Assembly (NCBI GenBank): GCA_965657165.1
Contig: CBFHNG010000003.1
Coordinates: 1 to 55,760, forward strand
Direction of reading: 5' to 3'
Source: UBA3537 sp965657165
Lineage (GTDB): Bacteria > Bacteroidota > Bacteroidia > Flavobacteriales > Flavobacteriaceae
DNA length: 55,760 nt
Positions 26,570 through 35,058 of this stretch are shown in pieces. The notes under the pieces were generated by a model. That model was not told the DNA's origin. It saw only the letters and a program-made list of their open reading frames with translations, and searched no databases. Each line of letters begins with the position of its first letter. The stretch's first letter is position 1. The position numbers and the translations under genes are program-made.

Positions 26570-27223
26570 ATGTCTAAAAAGCATGTCTTTTATCTTATTT
26601 TATCGATTTTAATTTTTGATCAACTTTCCAAATTTTATGTAAAAACCCATTTTGAACTAGGTCAGGAGTGGGTGGTTTTTAGTTGGTTCAAAATTCTTTT
26701 TATTGAGAATGATGGTATGGCATGGGGGGCAAAACTCAGCGATATCTTCTCATTTATTTCAGAAAAATCAGCAAAATTATTTCTAACACTATTTAGACTA
26801 GTTGCCGTTTCAGGGATTGGTTATTGGCTTTTCGATTCTTTAAAAAAACACGCCTCTAAGTTGCTAACTTGCGCCATTGCACTCATTTTTTCTGGTGCGC
26901 TTGGCAACATTATTGATTCTGTTTTTTATGGTATTATTTTTAATCACAGTTTTGGCCAAAAAGCAATAATTTTTTCTGAAAATAACTACAGCGGATTATT
27001 TTATGGGAAAGTTGTAGACATGCTACATTTTCCATTATTTTCTGGCTATTTTCCAACCTGGATGCCTTTTGTTGGAGGAGATTATTTTACATTTTTCAAT
27101 CCAGTTTTTAATATTGCCGATATTGCAATCAGTACTGGTGTTGGACTTCTTTTGTTATATAATAGTAAGAACACCACTTCCAAAAAAACTCTTACTCAAA
27201 TTGATAAATCCGATTTGGAGTAA
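26570..27223 (+). CDS. lspA: lipoprotein signal peptidase II
   Basis: LspA removes signal peptides from diacylglyceryl-modified prolipoproteins in the inner membrane. The catalytic aspartates are D116 (ALGNIIDSVFYG) and D184 (FNIADIAISTG), and the N-terminal FDQLSKFYV segment is typical. Four membrane segments are visible. The 217-residue length is slightly long because of an insert before D184. I start at the ATG at 26570, one base after the preceding stop; an upstream ATG lies inside the DksA-like gene. Its last 32 bases overlap the end of the minus-strand cyclo-ligase gene. Confidence 0.95.
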   Translation: MSKKHVFYLILSILIFDQLSKFYVKTHFELGQEWVVFSWFKILFIENDGMAWGAKLSDIFSFISEKSAKLFLTLFRLVAVSGIGYWLFDSLKKHASKLLTCAIALIFSGALGNIIDSVFYGIIFNHSFGQKAIIFSENNYSGLFYGKVVDMLHFPLFSGYFPTWMPFVGGDYFTFFNPVFNIADIAISTGVGLLLLYNSKNTTSKKTLTQIDKSDLE

Positions 27224-27755
27224 TACAATAATCCAAAGGGATGTCATACGCTTTATGGTCATCTATTGCAGTTTCAGCTTCAAAAAAAGAAAGTCCTACT
27301 TTAATCGTATTTGGACAATTTTTTAAAAACGTATCATAAAATCCTTTACCATAGCCAACTCGGTGTCCTTTTTCATCAAAAGCTAATAAAGGTATAAATA
27401 CAACCTCAATTTGATTATATTGAATTTGCACACCGCCTTCTGGTTCAGGAATACTCCAAATATTAGGCTTAATTACAGTACTGTCAGTAAGTAAAAAGTG
27501 AGTCATTTTTCCTGTCGAAATATTGCTTTTTGGAATGACTACATTTTTATCTTTTCCAAACAAAATACTTATTAGTGGTTCTGTCTCTATTTCTTTTAAG
27601 TGTTTGATTGTCAGAAAGATATGATAAATACTAGCGTTCCAAATGGGAAGTTTCAGTGCTTGATTTGCAATTTGTAAGCTCAAATTTTCAATGGTAGATT
27701 GATTTAAAGTTTTACGCTTTTGCTTGTAGGTTGATCGAAGGTCTTTTTTATTCAT
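27192..27755 (-). CDS. 5-formyltetrahydrofolate cyclo-ligase
   Basis: The enzyme converts 5-formyl-THF to 5,10-methenyl-THF with ATP, returning stored folate to the one-carbon pool. The family signature GYGKGFYDTFL is present, with FDEKGHRVGYG just before it, and basic N-terminal residues (KDLRSTYKQKRK) fit the ATP site. The 187-residue length is normal. It is the last gene of a minus-strand operon: its ATG overlaps the preceding stop by 4 bases (ATGA). Its 3' end overlaps the lspA 3' end on the other strand by 32 bases. Confidence 0.93.
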   Translation of the reverse strand: MNKKDLRSTYKQKRKTLNQSTIENLSLQIANQALKLPIWNASIYHIFLTIKHLKEIETEPLISILFGKDKNVVIPKSNISTGKMTHFLLTDSTVIKPNIWSIPEPEGGVQIQYNQIEVVFIPLLAFDEKGHRVGYGKGFYDTFLKNCPNTIKVGLSFFEAETAIDDHKAYDIPLDYCITPNRIYQFE

Positions 27756-28723
27756 AAATTAAATTTTGTAGAGCATCGAAAAAGGGCATCACCTTTATAT
27801 ACGATTGGGTCTTCATTGATATTCAAAATATAACCTTTGCAGTCTGCTTTGACCGATTGATTAAATTTTCCATAAGCATCAGTTATATATCCCAAAATAG
27901 TGTCTTTTTCCACTTTAGAATTGAGTTTTATAGTGGCCCGAAACATTCCAGAAGATTTGGCTCTAATCCATTTACTTTCTTCAATAAAAATAATTTCTTT
28001 TTTTGGTAACGACACCTTAAATTTCGATCCCAACATACCAAGATGATTCAAAATTCGCTTAGCTCCGTTGACTCCTGTATTGGTGACTTGTGCATCAATA
28101 TGATAAGATTTTCCACCTTCAAAAAGTAAAATAGGAATCTTATGCTTATCACAAGCACTTCGGAATGATTTCGGGATTTTTTTAGAATAAATCACAAATG
28201 GTGCGCCATAGATCTTAGCCCATTTTTTGAGTTTAGGGGCTTTATTAACGATTCTAATTTGAGGCGCATTGAAACGTCCTGCACCGCCTGTATGATGATC
28301 AATAATAAAATCAACTTGTGGTATAATTTCACGCATGAGTTTATAGGCCACTTGACTGGCCAATGATCCTGATTTAGAACCTGGAAATACACGATTTAAA
28401 TCACGTCCATCGGGGAGCTCGCGTGTTTTATTTAGAAATCCAAAAATATTTAAAACGGGAATGCAAATGATAGTCCCTTTTTTTGGAGTATTGATGCCTT
28501 TTGCAATCAATTGTCGAACAATTTCTACGCCATTCACTTCGTCTCCGTGAATACCTGCCGTAAATAAAACAACAGGACCAGGTTTTTTGGAACGATTGAT
28601 AATTACTGGAACATCCACTCTAGTTCTAGTGTGTAGTTTTGCAACATGAAAATTAATTTCTCGCGATTCGCCAAGAGCAATATCTTCACCAAGAATATTT
28701 AAAATAGAATTATTATTCGTCAT
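27752..28723 (-). CDS. succinylglutamate desuccinylase/aspartoacylase family metallohydrolase
   Basis: These enzymes are zinc carboxypeptidase-fold hydrolases that cut an acyl-amide bond of an acidic amino acid or peptide. Probable zinc ligands are H59 and E62 (AGIHGDEVNG) and H143 or H144 (IIDHHTGGAG). The C-terminal domain, about residues 230-323, is a barrel-sandwich type. There is no signal peptide, so it is cytoplasmic. It lies between rimK (1-base overlap) and the cyclo-ligase (4-base overlap). The linkage to a glutamate ligase suggests that it acts on glutamylated products, for example removing residues added by RimK. That role is inference. Confidence 0.88.
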   Translation of the reverse strand: MTNNNSILNILGEDIALGESREINFHVAKLHTRTRVDVPVIINRSKKPGPVVLFTAGIHGDEVNGVEIVRQLIAKGINTPKKGTIICIPVLNIFGFLNKTRELPDGRDLNRVFPGSKSGSLASQVAYKLMREIIPQVDFIIDHHTGGAGRFNAPQIRIVNKAPKLKKWAKIYGAPFVIYSKKIPKSFRSACDKHKIPILLFEGGKSYHIDAQVTNTGVNGAKRILNHLGMLGSKFKVSLPKKEIIFIEESKWIRAKSSGMFRATIKLNSKVEKDTILGYITDAYGKFNQSVKADCKGYILNINEDPIVYKGDALFRCSTKFNL

Positions 28724-29598
28724 TAACGTCTGTTTCTTTCAATGAAAGTTATAATGGCTTTTGCAATATTTTTCTGTGAGGCGCCTTCAATCCCTTCAAG
28801 ACCTGGTGTGGAATTGATTTCCATAATCAATGGTCCACGGTTTGATTGTAATATATCCACCCCACAAACAGGGAGTTTGAGTTGGCGAGCAGATTTAATA
28901 GCAATTTTTAGTTCTGGCTCGGACATGCGATAGTACTCAAATGTACCACCACGGTGCAAATTTGATCTAAATTCGCCTTCTTTTCCTTTGCGTTTCATGG
29001 CTCCGATGACTTGACCATCCACTATAAAAGCACGAATGTCAACCCCTTTTGCTTCGGCGATGTATTCTTGAACCAATGCTCTTGCTTGTAGTCCATTAAA
29101 AGCTTCTAAAACAGACTCTGCAGCATTTTTACTTTCTGCTAACACAACGCCAAGACCTTGAGTTCCTTCTAATAATTTGATGACCACTGGAGTACCTCCA
29201 ACATGATCAATAACTTCTTCAACATCTTTTGAATAGTTTGTAAATACAGTTTTTGGCATATCAATTCCACCTTTTGAAAGGCGTTGAAAACTACGGAGTT
29301 TATCTCTAGATCGAATAATAGCATCGGATGACACTGTGGAAAATACATTCATCATTTCAAACTGACGCACTACTGCACACCCATAAAAAGTAACTGATGC
29401 TCCAATTCTTGGAATAATAGCATCAACATAATCAAGATATTTGCCCTTGTAATAGACGGTTGGTTTTTCTTTTTCAATAATTAAATCACAACTCAAAGGA
29501 TCAATAACTTCTACATCATGGCCTCTATTTTCGGCCTCTTCAATAAGTCTTCTTGTTGAGTATAAATTTTTGTTTCGTGATAAGATAACAATATTCAT
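28723..29598 (-). CDS. rimK: RimK family alpha-L-glutamate ligase
   Basis: RimK is an ATP-grasp ligase that adds glutamate residues to the C-terminus of ribosomal protein S6 and can make poly-glutamate. The pre-ATP-grasp part (residues 1-95) is followed by the nucleotide-binding loops TPVVIKLLEGTQGLGVVL and RALVQEYI, the catalytic segment GVDIRAFIVDGQVIGAMKR, and the metal-binding end LIMEINSTPGLEGIE. The 291-residue length matches. It heads a tightly overlapping minus-strand operon with the aspartoacylase-like gene. The real substrate in this organism could be S6 or another protein. Confidence 0.92.
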   Translation of the reverse strand: MNIVILSRNKNLYSTRRLIEEAENRGHDVEVIDPLSCDLIIEKEKPTVYYKGKYLDYVDAIIPRIGASVTFYGCAVVRQFEMMNVFSTVSSDAIIRSRDKLRSFQRLSKGGIDMPKTVFTNYSKDVEEVIDHVGGTPVVIKLLEGTQGLGVVLAESKNAAESVLEAFNGLQARALVQEYIAEAKGVDIRAFIVDGQVIGAMKRKGKEGEFRSNLHRGGTFEYYRMSEPELKIAIKSARQLKLPVCGVDILQSNRGPLIMEINSTPGLEGIEGASQKNIAKAIITFIERNRR

Positions 29599-29673
29599 CG
29601 CAAAAATTGTAGCTAATTTTCAAGCAATATACTAAAAAACTATAATGGATTTTTACAATACTAGGAATTAATA

Positions 29674-29681
29674 TACCTTTG
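29674..29681 (+). promoter_or_regulatory. -7 box for uvrC
   Basis: TACCTTTG matches TAnnTTTG and ends 5 bases before the uvrC ATG at 29687. A transcript from it would be leaderless or almost so. Confidence 0.58.
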
Positions 29682-29686
29682 GAAAG

Positions 29687-31489
29687 ATGTCATCTTCAAG
29701 ATTAGAAATACAACTAAAAACACTTCCGAGTACGCCTGGGGTGTATCAATTTTTTGATGCTAAGGGTAAAGTGATTTATGTTGGTAAGGCCAAAAATTTA
29801 AGAAATCGAGTACGTTCATATTTTAATAAAGTTCATGATTATGGTAAAACGAATGTTTTAGTTAAGAAAATTCATGATATAAAACACATTGTTGTTGATA
29901 CCGAAACGGATGCTTTGTTGCTTGAAAATAACCTCATAAAAAAATATCAACCACGTTATAATGTTCTCCTAAAAGATGATAAGTCATACCCATGGATTTG
30001 TATAAAAAAAGAGCGCTTTCCACGCGTTTTTCAAACACGACGCATCATAAAAGATGGATCGGAATATTTTGGGCCATATACTAGTATCAAAACAGTTTCA
30101 ACACTTTTAGATTTGATAAAAGGGCTTTTCCCAATCCGTACCTGCAATTATGATTTGTCTGAAGAAAAAATCAAAAATCAAAAATATAAAGTATGTTTGG
30201 AGTATCATTTAGGCAATTGTAGAGGGGCCTGTGAGGCAAAAGAAACCGAACAAATATATTTGGAAAATATTTCTGCTATTCGTGATATTTTAAAAGGAAA
30301 TTTCAAAAACTCTTTATCGCTTTTCAAAAGTCAAATGCAAGATTTAGCGGCAAATTTACAGTTTGAAGACGCACAAGTTTTAAAAGAAAAAATTTCCATT
30401 TTAGAAAATTATCAATCAAAATCTACAATTGTAAATCCTAAAATTAGTGATGTTGAAGTTTACTCAATTGTTAGTGATGAAAGCTTTGCTTATGTTAACT
30501 TTCTTCAATTGTCTTATGGGGCAATCATTAGAGCACATACAATGGAAATCAAAAAGAAACTTCAAGAAAGTGATGTTGAATTATTGGAATTGGCAATCAC
30601 AGAGTTGAGACAGCGTTTTCAACTCCTTTCAAAAGAAATTTATGTGCCATTTCAAGTTGAGCTAGGTGAGGCCGTTAAAATTACAATTCCAAAAGTTGGC
30701 GATAAAAAGCAGTTATTGGATTTGTCTTTACGTAATGCTAAATATTACAGATTGGAGCAATTGAAACAGGTAAAAATAACCGATCCAGATCGTCATGTAA
30801 AACGCATTATGGCACAAATGAAGTCTGATTTGCGGCTTGCAGAACTTCCAACCCATATAGAATGCTTTGATAATTCTAACATTCAAGGGACACATCCTGT
30901 TGCCGCTTGTGTTGTCTTTAAAAATGGTAAACCAAGCAAAAAAGACTACCGTCATTTTAATATCAAAACCGTAGAAGGTCCAGATGATTTTGCTTCTATG
31001 ACAGAAGTGGTTTACAGAAGATATAAAAGACTTTTGGACGAAAAACAAGATTTACCACAACTTATCGTTATAGATGGAGGAAAAGGACAATTGTCTGCTG
31101 CGCTAAAAAGTTTAGATGAATTAAACTTACGTGGTAAAATCGCTATTGTTGGCATTGCAAAACGTTTAGAAGAATTATTTTATCCAAATGATCCAATTCC
31201 ATTATATTTAGACAAGAAAAGTGAAACATTGAAAATTATTCAACAATTGAGAAATGAGGCTCATCGTTTTGGGATAGAACATCATCGCAATCGCCGAAGC
31301 AAATCGGCATTACACTCAGAGTTGGAATCTATTCCAGGGATTGGAGAAAAAACTAGGGTGCAATTATTGAAGGCGTTTAAGTCGGCACAAAGGGTGTCTT
31401 TTGCCAAATTGGACGAATTAGAACAAATTGTAGGTATATCTAAGGCTCAAAAAATTTATAAATTTTATCATAAAGAAAATGAAATCTAA
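29687..31489 (+). CDS. uvrC: excinuclease ABC subunit C
   Basis: UvrC makes both incisions around bulky DNA lesions in nucleotide excision repair. The N-terminal GIY-YIG domain (STPGVYQFFDAKGKVIYVGK, about residues 10-95) cuts on the 3' side. A UVR motif lies near 205-240, an RNase H-like endonuclease domain follows (HIECFDNSNIQGTHPVAACV, LIVIDGGKGQL), and helix-hairpin-helix motifs end the protein (ESIPGIGEKTRVQLLKAF). The 600-residue length is standard. The next gene begins inside the last 11 bases, so the two are coupled. Confidence 0.97.
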   Translation: MSSSRLEIQLKTLPSTPGVYQFFDAKGKVIYVGKAKNLRNRVRSYFNKVHDYGKTNVLVKKIHDIKHIVVDTETDALLLENNLIKKYQPRYNVLLKDDKSYPWICIKKERFPRVFQTRRIIKDGSEYFGPYTSIKTVSTLLDLIKGLFPIRTCNYDLSEEKIKNQKYKVCLEYHLGNCRGACEAKETEQIYLENISAIRDILKGNFKNSLSLFKSQMQDLAANLQFEDAQVLKEKISILENYQSKSTIVNPKISDVEVYSIVSDESFAYVNFLQLSYGAIIRAHTMEIKKKLQESDVELLELAITELRQRFQLLSKEIYVPFQVELGEAVKITIPKVGDKKQLLDLSLRNAKYYRLEQLKQVKITDPDRHVKRIMAQMKSDLRLAELPTHIECFDNSNIQGTHPVAACVVFKNGKPSKKDYRHFNIKTVEGPDDFASMTEVVYRRYKRLLDEKQDLPQLIVIDGGKGQLSAALKSLDELNLRGKIAIVGIAKRLEELFYPNDPIPLYLDKKSETLKIIQQLRNEAHRFGIEHHRNRRSKSALHSELESIPGIGEKTRVQLLKAFKSAQRVSFAKLDELEQIVGISKAQKIYKFYHKENEI

Positions 31490-33707
31490 CCCCAAATTTG
31501 TCTTATTTATTTGTTTATTCAGTCTTTTTGGATTTGCACAGGAGACTTTATCCGAAAACCCAAAAATAGGATTAGTATTAAGCGGCGGAGGCGCCAAAGG
31601 ATTGGCTCATATAGGGGTGTTAAAAGTAATTGATAGCCTTGACTTACGTATTGATTATATTGGCGGATCTAGTATGGGCGCAGTAGTTGGCGGGTTATAT
31701 GCTACTGGTTATTCTGGGCAGCAGTTAGATTCTATTTTTAGAGAGGTTGATTTTGATATTCTTCTTGGAGATAAAGTTCCACGATCTTCCAAAACGTTTC
31801 AAGAACGAAAAAACGCAGAAAAATATGCTGCATCACTTCCTCTAAATGATTTCAAACTTCAATTGCCATCTTCAATTTCTAGAGGTCAAAACGTTTATAA
31901 CTTACTAACAAAACTCACAAAAGACGAATGGGGCATAAATGATTTTAGTAAATTACCTATTCCATTTTATTGTATCGCAACAAACATGGAAACAGGTAAA
32001 GCTGTCGTTTTGGACAAAGGAAATCTAGCAGAGGCGATGTCTTTAAGTAGTATACTTCCAACACTTTTTCAACCCATAGAAAAAGATGGAATTCTGTTGA
32101 TGGACGGTGGAATTGCAAATAATTATCCTGTAGAAATTTTAAAAACAAAAAAATTAGATTATATCATTGGGGTTAATGTTCAAGAAGACCTTTTAACAAA
32201 AGATGAAATTAAATCTGTATCTGAAATTCTAACTCAAATTAATAGTTTTAGATCAACAGAGGCGATGAAAGCCAAAAAGGAAATGACAGATCTCTTTATA
32301 GAACCTAATGTTGAGGGATATAATGTGATATCGTTTAATAAAGGCTCAGAGATTATTGAAAAAGGTAAAAAAGCAGTGACTCCATTTTTAAATGAACTTA
32401 AGCGTTTGAAGACCTCACAAAACTTTACAAAGAAAAATAAAAAAGTCAATATCATTGATACCCTAAAAATAAATAAAATTGATATCCTAGGGAATGAAAA
32501 ATATACGGACTCTTATGTTTTAGGTAAGTTGCGTTTTCGTCGTGGAGAAACATTAAGTTTTGAGGATTTTAATAATGGTGTCAATAACCTATTAGCGACC
32601 AATAATTTTGATAGTTTTCGCTATAAATTTTTATTAAGTAAAAATCAAAAATATGATTTTGTTGGAACTGTTAGAGAAACAGCGAATACAAGTTTTTTAA
32701 AACTTGGCATTCATTATGATCAAGTTCTAAAAAGTTCTGTACTATTAAATTTTACTAAAAAACAATTACTACTTAAAAATGACGTGTTGTCTTTAGATTT
32801 TATATTAGGGGATAATTCTCGTTTTAATTTTGATTATTATATAGACAAAGGATTTTATTGGAGCATAGGACTCAACGCAAACTATACGCGTTTCCGTTAT
32901 GACATCAGTCCACTATTTTTTGAAGCATCTCTTCCAGAGATTTTAAGTAGTAGAATCCCTACAACACTATCAGATTTTACAGGTAGTTTTTTTGTCGAAA
33001 CTCTCATAAAAAAAGATTTTTCACTCAAAATTGGCGCAACATTTAAACGTCTCAATATGTACGCTTCAAGCCCTTCTTTGGTTACAATATTTCAAGATGT
33101 TAAATATCAAATTGAAGAAAGTGATTTTTCCAGTACAAATGCAACAGTGAAGTACGATACATTAGATGATGTTTTTTTCCCATCAAGCGGCTTTTTGTTT
33201 GAAGGAAACGGAGATTTGTACTTGACCGCATCAAAATATGACAATTTTAGCCAGTTTTTAATTTTAAAAACCAACATTGCAAAGGCCTTTTCAGTAAACA
33301 ATAGGATATCCATATTAGTAGGGACTGAAGGTGGATTTATGGTTGGAGATGATAAAATTTCCGCACTTAATTTTGGTCTAGGAGGCTATGCACATAACCA
33401 CTTAAATAATAATGGCTCATTTTTTGGCTACGACTTTTTTAGTTTATCTGGAGATAGTTTTGTAAAGGCCTATTTTTCAGCCGATTATGAATTTTATAAG
33501 CGTCACCATATCAATATATCCGGAAATTTTGCCAATATTGGAAATGATATTTTCCTTGAAAAAGAATGGCTTACTTTACCAGACTATATGGGCTTTGCTA
33601 TTGGGTATGGACTTGAAACTATCTTTGGCCCAATAGAGCTCAAATTTCACTGGTCACCAGAGAATGACTACAGTGGGGCCTTTGTAAATTTAGGATATTG
33701 GTTTTAA
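31479..33707 (+). CDS. patatin-like phospholipase with POTRA and outer-membrane barrel
   Basis: The protein starts with a signal peptide (residues 1-20). A patatin domain follows, with the oxyanion motif GGGAKG at 36-41, the nucleophile elbow GSSMG with S65, and the DGG motif with D209, giving a complete Ser-Asp dyad. A POTRA-like segment spans about residues 321-400 (KINKIDILGNEKYTDSYVL), and the rest to residue 742 is a beta-barrel with an Omp85/surface-antigen-like end (GPIELKFHW, VNLGYWF). This is the plan of type Vd (PlpD-like) proteins, in which the barrel presents or releases a lipase. It overlaps uvrC by 11 bases and probably shares its transcript. Confidence 0.9.
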   Translation: MKSNPKFVLFICLFSLFGFAQETLSENPKIGLVLSGGGAKGLAHIGVLKVIDSLDLRIDYIGGSSMGAVVGGLYATGYSGQQLDSIFREVDFDILLGDKVPRSSKTFQERKNAEKYAASLPLNDFKLQLPSSISRGQNVYNLLTKLTKDEWGINDFSKLPIPFYCIATNMETGKAVVLDKGNLAEAMSLSSILPTLFQPIEKDGILLMDGGIANNYPVEILKTKKLDYIIGVNVQEDLLTKDEIKSVSEILTQINSFRSTEAMKAKKEMTDLFIEPNVEGYNVISFNKGSEIIEKGKKAVTPFLNELKRLKTSQNFTKKNKKVNIIDTLKINKIDILGNEKYTDSYVLGKLRFRRGETLSFEDFNNGVNNLLATNNFDSFRYKFLLSKNQKYDFVGTVRETANTSFLKLGIHYDQVLKSSVLLNFTKKQLLLKNDVLSLDFILGDNSRFNFDYYIDKGFYWSIGLNANYTRFRYDISPLFFEASLPEILSSRIPTTLSDFTGSFFVETLIKKDFSLKIGATFKRLNMYASSPSLVTIFQDVKYQIEESDFSSTNATVKYDTLDDVFFPSSGFLFEGNGDLYLTASKYDNFSQFLILKTNIAKAFSVNNRISILVGTEGGFMVGDDKISALNFGLGGYAHNHLNNNGSFFGYDFFSLSGDSFVKAYFSADYEFYKRHHINISGNFANIGNDIFLEKEWLTLPDYMGFAIGYGLETIFGPIELKFHWSPENDYSGAFVNLGYWF

Positions 33708-33725
33708 TAGTATAAATTTTTTTAT

Positions 33726-33733
33726 TAAATTTG
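33726..33733 (+). promoter_or_regulatory. -7 box upstream of hmgA
   Basis: TAAATTTG matches TAnnTTTG. It lies 142 bases before the hmgA ATG but only 3 bases before a 21-codon reading frame at 33737, the same spacing seen at ruvB, tatD and uvrC. Confidence 0.45.
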
Positions 33734-33736
33734 TGT

Positions 33737-33802
33737 ATGTCACTTTACTGGAAAGACCTTTTATTGTTACTTCATTTTCTTATCAAAAGAAATCCTGAAT
33801 AA
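33737..33802 (+). CDS. possible 21-codon leader peptide before hmgA
   Basis: A short frame reads ATG to TAA and encodes 21 residues with a tyrosine-tryptophan pair near the front (MSLYWKD), then five leucines in a row and a basic end. It starts 3 bases after a -7 box and stops 73 bases before hmgA. Its position suggests a leader peptide or uORF of the aromatic amino acid degradation genes, but a chance frame cannot be excluded. No clear attenuator hairpin was seen after it. Confidence 0.3.
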   Translation: MSLYWKDLLLLLHFLIKRNPE

Positions 33803-33875
33803 GCTGAGTTCTTGATTGTTATCACGAACCAATTTCTCTTTGAGCTTATTTTGTTTAACATAAAAACTTTTTACA

Positions 33876-35036
33876 ATGCCGTTTTATCACAAACTCGGAA
33901 AAATTCCTCACAAGAGGCATGTCCAATTCAAAAAACCCAATGGAGGGTTCTACTACGAACAGCTCTTTGGAACCATAGGATTTGATGGAATGTCCACTAA
34001 CTCCTATCACGAACAACGCCCTACTCAAGTTAAATCCATACAAAAGCAATATTCTATTGCGCCTAAAATTGCCAAAACAAACAATATTCAATCCTATAGA
34101 TTGCATGGTTTTAAGGTGCAACCAGAATCAGATTTTTTGGATAGTAGAAAAGTGGTCCTAACAAACTCAGATTGCAACATCATATTGGCTGCGCCAAAAT
34201 TATCTTTAACAGATTATTTTTATAAAAATTCCGATGCAGATGAATTGATATTTATTCATAAAGGATCTGGAAAATTACGCACCATGTTTGGGAATTTAAA
34301 CTTTAAATATGGGGACTATTTGATGATTCCAAGAGGGATTATTTATCAAATACAATTTGATACAGAAGACAATAGACTTTTTATTGTAGAGTCATACAGT
34401 CCAATTTATACGCCAAAACGCTATAGAAATTGGTTTGGCCAATTGCTAGAACATTCTCCTTTTTGTGAACGCGATATTCGTAGGCCAGAAGAACTTGAGA
34501 CCTATAATGAAAGTGGAGATTTTAAAATAAAATTAAAAAAACAAAATGAAATCATAGAAATGATTTATGCATCTCATCCTTTTGATGTTGTTGGTTATGA
34601 TGGATTTAATTATCCTTATGCTTTTTCAATTCATGATTTTGAGCCCCTTACAGGAAGAATTCATCAACCCCCTCCTGTACATCAAACATTTGAGACTAAT
34701 GCAATGGTCATTTGTAGCTTTGTCCCTAGACTTTATGATTATCATCCAGAAGCAATTCCAGCACCTTATAACCATAGTAATATTGATAGTGATGAGGTGT
34801 TGTATTATGTGGACGGAGACTTTATGAGTCGGAATGATATTGAACCAGGGCACATATCTTTACATCCAGCGGGGATTCCACATGGGCCACATCCTGGAGC
34901 AATGGAGCGAAGTATTGGTCAAAAGGACACCCAAGAATTGGCTGTAATGGTCGATACCTTCAAACCTCTTCAGGTTACAGAAGAGGCCCTTAAAATTTCT
35001 GACGAAGATTATTTCAAATCTTGGTTAGAGCAATAA
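33876..35036 (+). CDS. hmgA: homogentisate 1,2-dioxygenase
   Basis: This iron(II) dioxygenase opens the ring of homogentisate to maleylacetoacetate in tyrosine and phenylalanine degradation. The N-terminus (HKRHVQFKKPNGGFYYEQLFG) and central cupin (ELIFIHKGSGKLRTMFGNL) fit the family. The His- and Glu-rich metal region is IHQPPPVHQTFE followed by HPAGIPHGPHPG. The 386-residue length is shorter than the human enzyme but usual for bacteria. hppD, the preceding pathway step, follows 22 bases later. Confidence 0.94.
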   Translation: MPFYHKLGKIPHKRHVQFKKPNGGFYYEQLFGTIGFDGMSTNSYHEQRPTQVKSIQKQYSIAPKIAKTNNIQSYRLHGFKVQPESDFLDSRKVVLTNSDCNIILAAPKLSLTDYFYKNSDADELIFIHKGSGKLRTMFGNLNFKYGDYLMIPRGIIYQIQFDTEDNRLFIVESYSPIYTPKRYRNWFGQLLEHSPFCERDIRRPEELETYNESGDFKIKLKKQNEIIEMIYASHPFDVVGYDGFNYPYAFSIHDFEPLTGRIHQPPPVHQTFETNAMVICSFVPRLYDYHPEAIPAPYNHSNIDSDEVLYYVDGDFMSRNDIEPGHISLHPAGIPHGPHPGAMERSIGQKDTQELAVMVDTFKPLQVTEEALKISDEDYFKSWLEQ

Positions 35037-35058
35037 TATTAACCTTAAAAATTTAGTT

